Shown in pieces: positions 62,643 through 64,000 of a stretch of 64,000 bases of DNA. Every line of letters starts with the position of its first letter. Positions within the stretch are counted from its first letter, which is position 1. Where the stretch lies: positions 24,841,501 through 24,905,500 of the forward strand of contig JAJNNQ010000003.1 in assembly GCA_027886175.1 (NCBI GenBank), read 5' to 3'. Source of the DNA: Phylloscopus collybita. Taxonomy: Eukaryota; Chordata; Aves; Passeriformes; Phylloscopidae. The position numbers were made by a program, and so were the translations under genes. The notes beneath the pieces are model-generated. The model did no database searches. It was not told the DNA's origin and saw only the letters and a program-made list of their open reading frames with translations.

Positions 62643-62702
62643 CGGGAGATTTTTTTCAAACTTCTTGATTTGTCATTCTTTGAAGCTTTCAGAGGCAGAG
62701 AA
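62643..62702 (-). CDS. GPC5: Internal coding exon of a glypican gene, probably GPC5 (60 bp)
   Basis: Read on the minus strand, a pyrimidine-rich tract ending in ccggcctattccag precedes the exon, and a good donor (CCCG|GTAAGAATG) follows it. One of three frames is open and gives 19 codons starting SLPLKASKND and ending KKIS, plus a split arginine codon (CG|A) completed by the next exon at 61132. The exon is 60 bp with phase-2 introns on both sides, so it is frame-neutral. Glypicans are GPI-anchored heparan sulfate proteoglycans at the cell surface that modulate Wnt, Hedgehog and FGF signalling. In the GPC3/GPC5 branch this position is a variable, charged stretch just before the conserved (R/K)EFIN segment, which explains the low recognisability of this exon alone. 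Its assignment rests on splice sites, phase and the neighbouring exon. It could be alternatively spliced. Confidence 0.72.
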
Positions 62703-63464
62703 CTGGAATAGGCCGGGGAGAATAAGCATCAATCAGGAGAGGTTGGGGAGTAGGGGAGAAGCAGGAATTCAGGCAAATGAGGAAAAGAAATGAGGAAAAA
62801 AAAGAGAAAAGTAAAAATTATTTGAAAGAAAGCTCACCGAGCACATGCATAGGACAATATAAGAAAATAAATAAGGAGAAAAATTATCCTGCGATTTTTG
62901 CGAAGTACACATGCAATCAAAAACGTCAATTCAATGCTGGGGAAAAAAAGTACAACTGAGACTGTTTGTCCCAATCATTTTCAAGTAAGAGCAGAATTAC
63001 AAATGCAGTGCACACAGCAGAAAGTTGAAAATAAATTCAGTGGTACTTAAATTAAGTGTAACTGATACCAAATGGCAGGACTGAAAATACATGAAGCTGT
63101 ACAAGAAAACAATGGCAAACAGTTTAGAATGAGAACCATGGGAAGGGGGATACAAACCAGCAGCATTCATGTTCTGGTACAATGAGCAATTTACTGCCTG
63201 TTAATAAATAATATAAATACAGGTATTTTTTTGCTGTTCTGAGACTGCACCACTGAAAAAAGACCCAACTTTGCAAAACTGGAGATACAGACTTTCAGGC
63301 TACAGTGGAGGAAGAACTGTGGAAATACCCCATGTGATTATTTGGTGCTCTTACTGGGGAGAGCAAGCACCACCTCCAGCAGCCCCAGGACAGGCTGACA
63401 ATGCAGCTTTGCCATCACACTTCTGGCAGCAGATGGCAGGAGTGGCCACAGGACAGGAGGGACC
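62703..63464. other. Upstream glypican intron sequence
   Basis: Begins, on the minus strand, upstream of the acceptor of the 60-bp exon. It is A-rich at 62775-62880. No further exon is recognised. Confidence 0.45.
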
Positions 63465-64000
63465 TGTTGGAACCCTGGAGGCTGAAAATGTCAGGCTTTC
63501 AGTGCTAAAAGGTGCTGACCCTCAAGCCAGCACCACATTTGGCTTGAGGCCGTGGAACAGGCTCCTGAGATTGAGTGATGGCATGGGGGCTGTGGGTGTC
63601 TGGTTTGAACAGAATTGTGTGATCTCACAGGGTGAAAAACTTGAATTTGGGACTTTAGTATGTATGAGTCAAGATGGAGGACTTTGGGCATTGTCTGAAT
63701 CCTTCTTCTTCTTCTTCACCTTCTTCTTCCTTCTTCTTCATGGGTTTGTGTGGTTTTCTAATTGGTTGATAGAGTCTGCATTGCAGACTTCAATTAATTA
63801 GTTACTGGGTTTAAAATAAAAAAGGGTGGCATTTCATAATTGGATGGATTGTCCTTGAAAAGACCTGGTAGAGATTGAGAAGTTCTCCATTTTACCTCAT
63901 CTCTCTAACTTGCTAGCTACAGCTCATGGCTGGTGATTCTGTAAATAGATAAGAAATGATAAACATTCAAGTTCAAACTGGAAAATTGCATCTCCTGTGT
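63465..64000 (+). mobile_element. LTR-like sequence, probably ERVL-type, possibly cut by the window edge
   Basis: Starts TGTTGGAACCCTGG and runs through a U3-like region with a (CTT)n tract (63702-63739), a tttaaaataaaaaagg polyadenylation-like region (AATAAA at 63815-63820) and a pyrimidine-rich ttctccattttacctcatc segment, in the order seen in songbird ERVL LTRs as I remember them. A candidate end (gataaaca, 63958-63965) would pair with the TGTT start, but the flanks do not show a matching duplication, so the end is unsettled. The open frame crossing it (63271-63801) is not a recognisable retroviral protein. Confidence 0.45.

Noticed and set aside
63271..63801. 176-codon plus-strand open frame
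   Set aside because: It crosses from flanking DNA into an LTR-like sequence and ends in a run of Phe from the (CTT)n repeat. No recognisable protein domain.

Overview
The window looks like avian nuclear DNA, probably from a songbird. The signs are 3' ends of CR1 (chicken repeat 1) LINEs, several solitary LTRs of endogenous retroviruses with short target-site duplications (TSDs), scattered poly(A)/poly(T) tracts and microsatellites, and no operons or dense coding. Songbird is an inference from the style of the CR1 and LTR sequences as I remember them. No database search was possible.

The only coding sequence I can support is at the right end, on the minus strand. Two exons (62643-62702 and 61007-61132) join in frame across a 1,510-bp intron. 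Together they encode a stretch of a glypican core protein, with REFIN at the exon junction and CWNGEDVVER near the end of the second exon. GPC5 is the best family member. The exons run right to left. I find none of the remaining C-terminal glypican exons to the left, so positions 1-61006 are most simply read as one very large glypican intron. That fits the giant introns known for GPC5.

Layout, left to right. 1-780: poly(G) tract and unique sequence. 781-1544: complete solo LTR with an 8-bp terminal inverted repeat and a perfect 5-bp TSD. 6533-6900 and 10419-10782: a ~366-bp sequence present twice in opposite orientation at about 96% identity. One copy is flanked by a 6-bp direct repeat and the other interrupts a CR1 element (10377-11070). 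7556-7736: ancient L3/CR1-like reverse-transcriptase remnant. 16621-16871 and 34740-34989: two members of one short LTR family in opposite orientation. 27046-27420: long GT-rich/poly(A)/AC-rich block with complementary arms. 30786-31260: two CR1 fragments. 34740-36386: a cluster of three LTRs, the last carrying a large expanded pyrimidine minisatellite. 49243-49487 and 51191-51434: a 245-bp direct duplication. 61007-62702: glypican exons. 63465 to the end: LTR-like sequence cut by or ending near the window edge.

No defence system, gene cluster or other obviously new biological system is visible. The observations most worth checking are the inverted pair, the solo LTR with its internal minisatellite, and a few stretches with splice-site-flanked open frames (32.2-33.9 kb, 40.1-40.3 kb, 53.3 kb) that could be nested exons or simply pseudo-exons.
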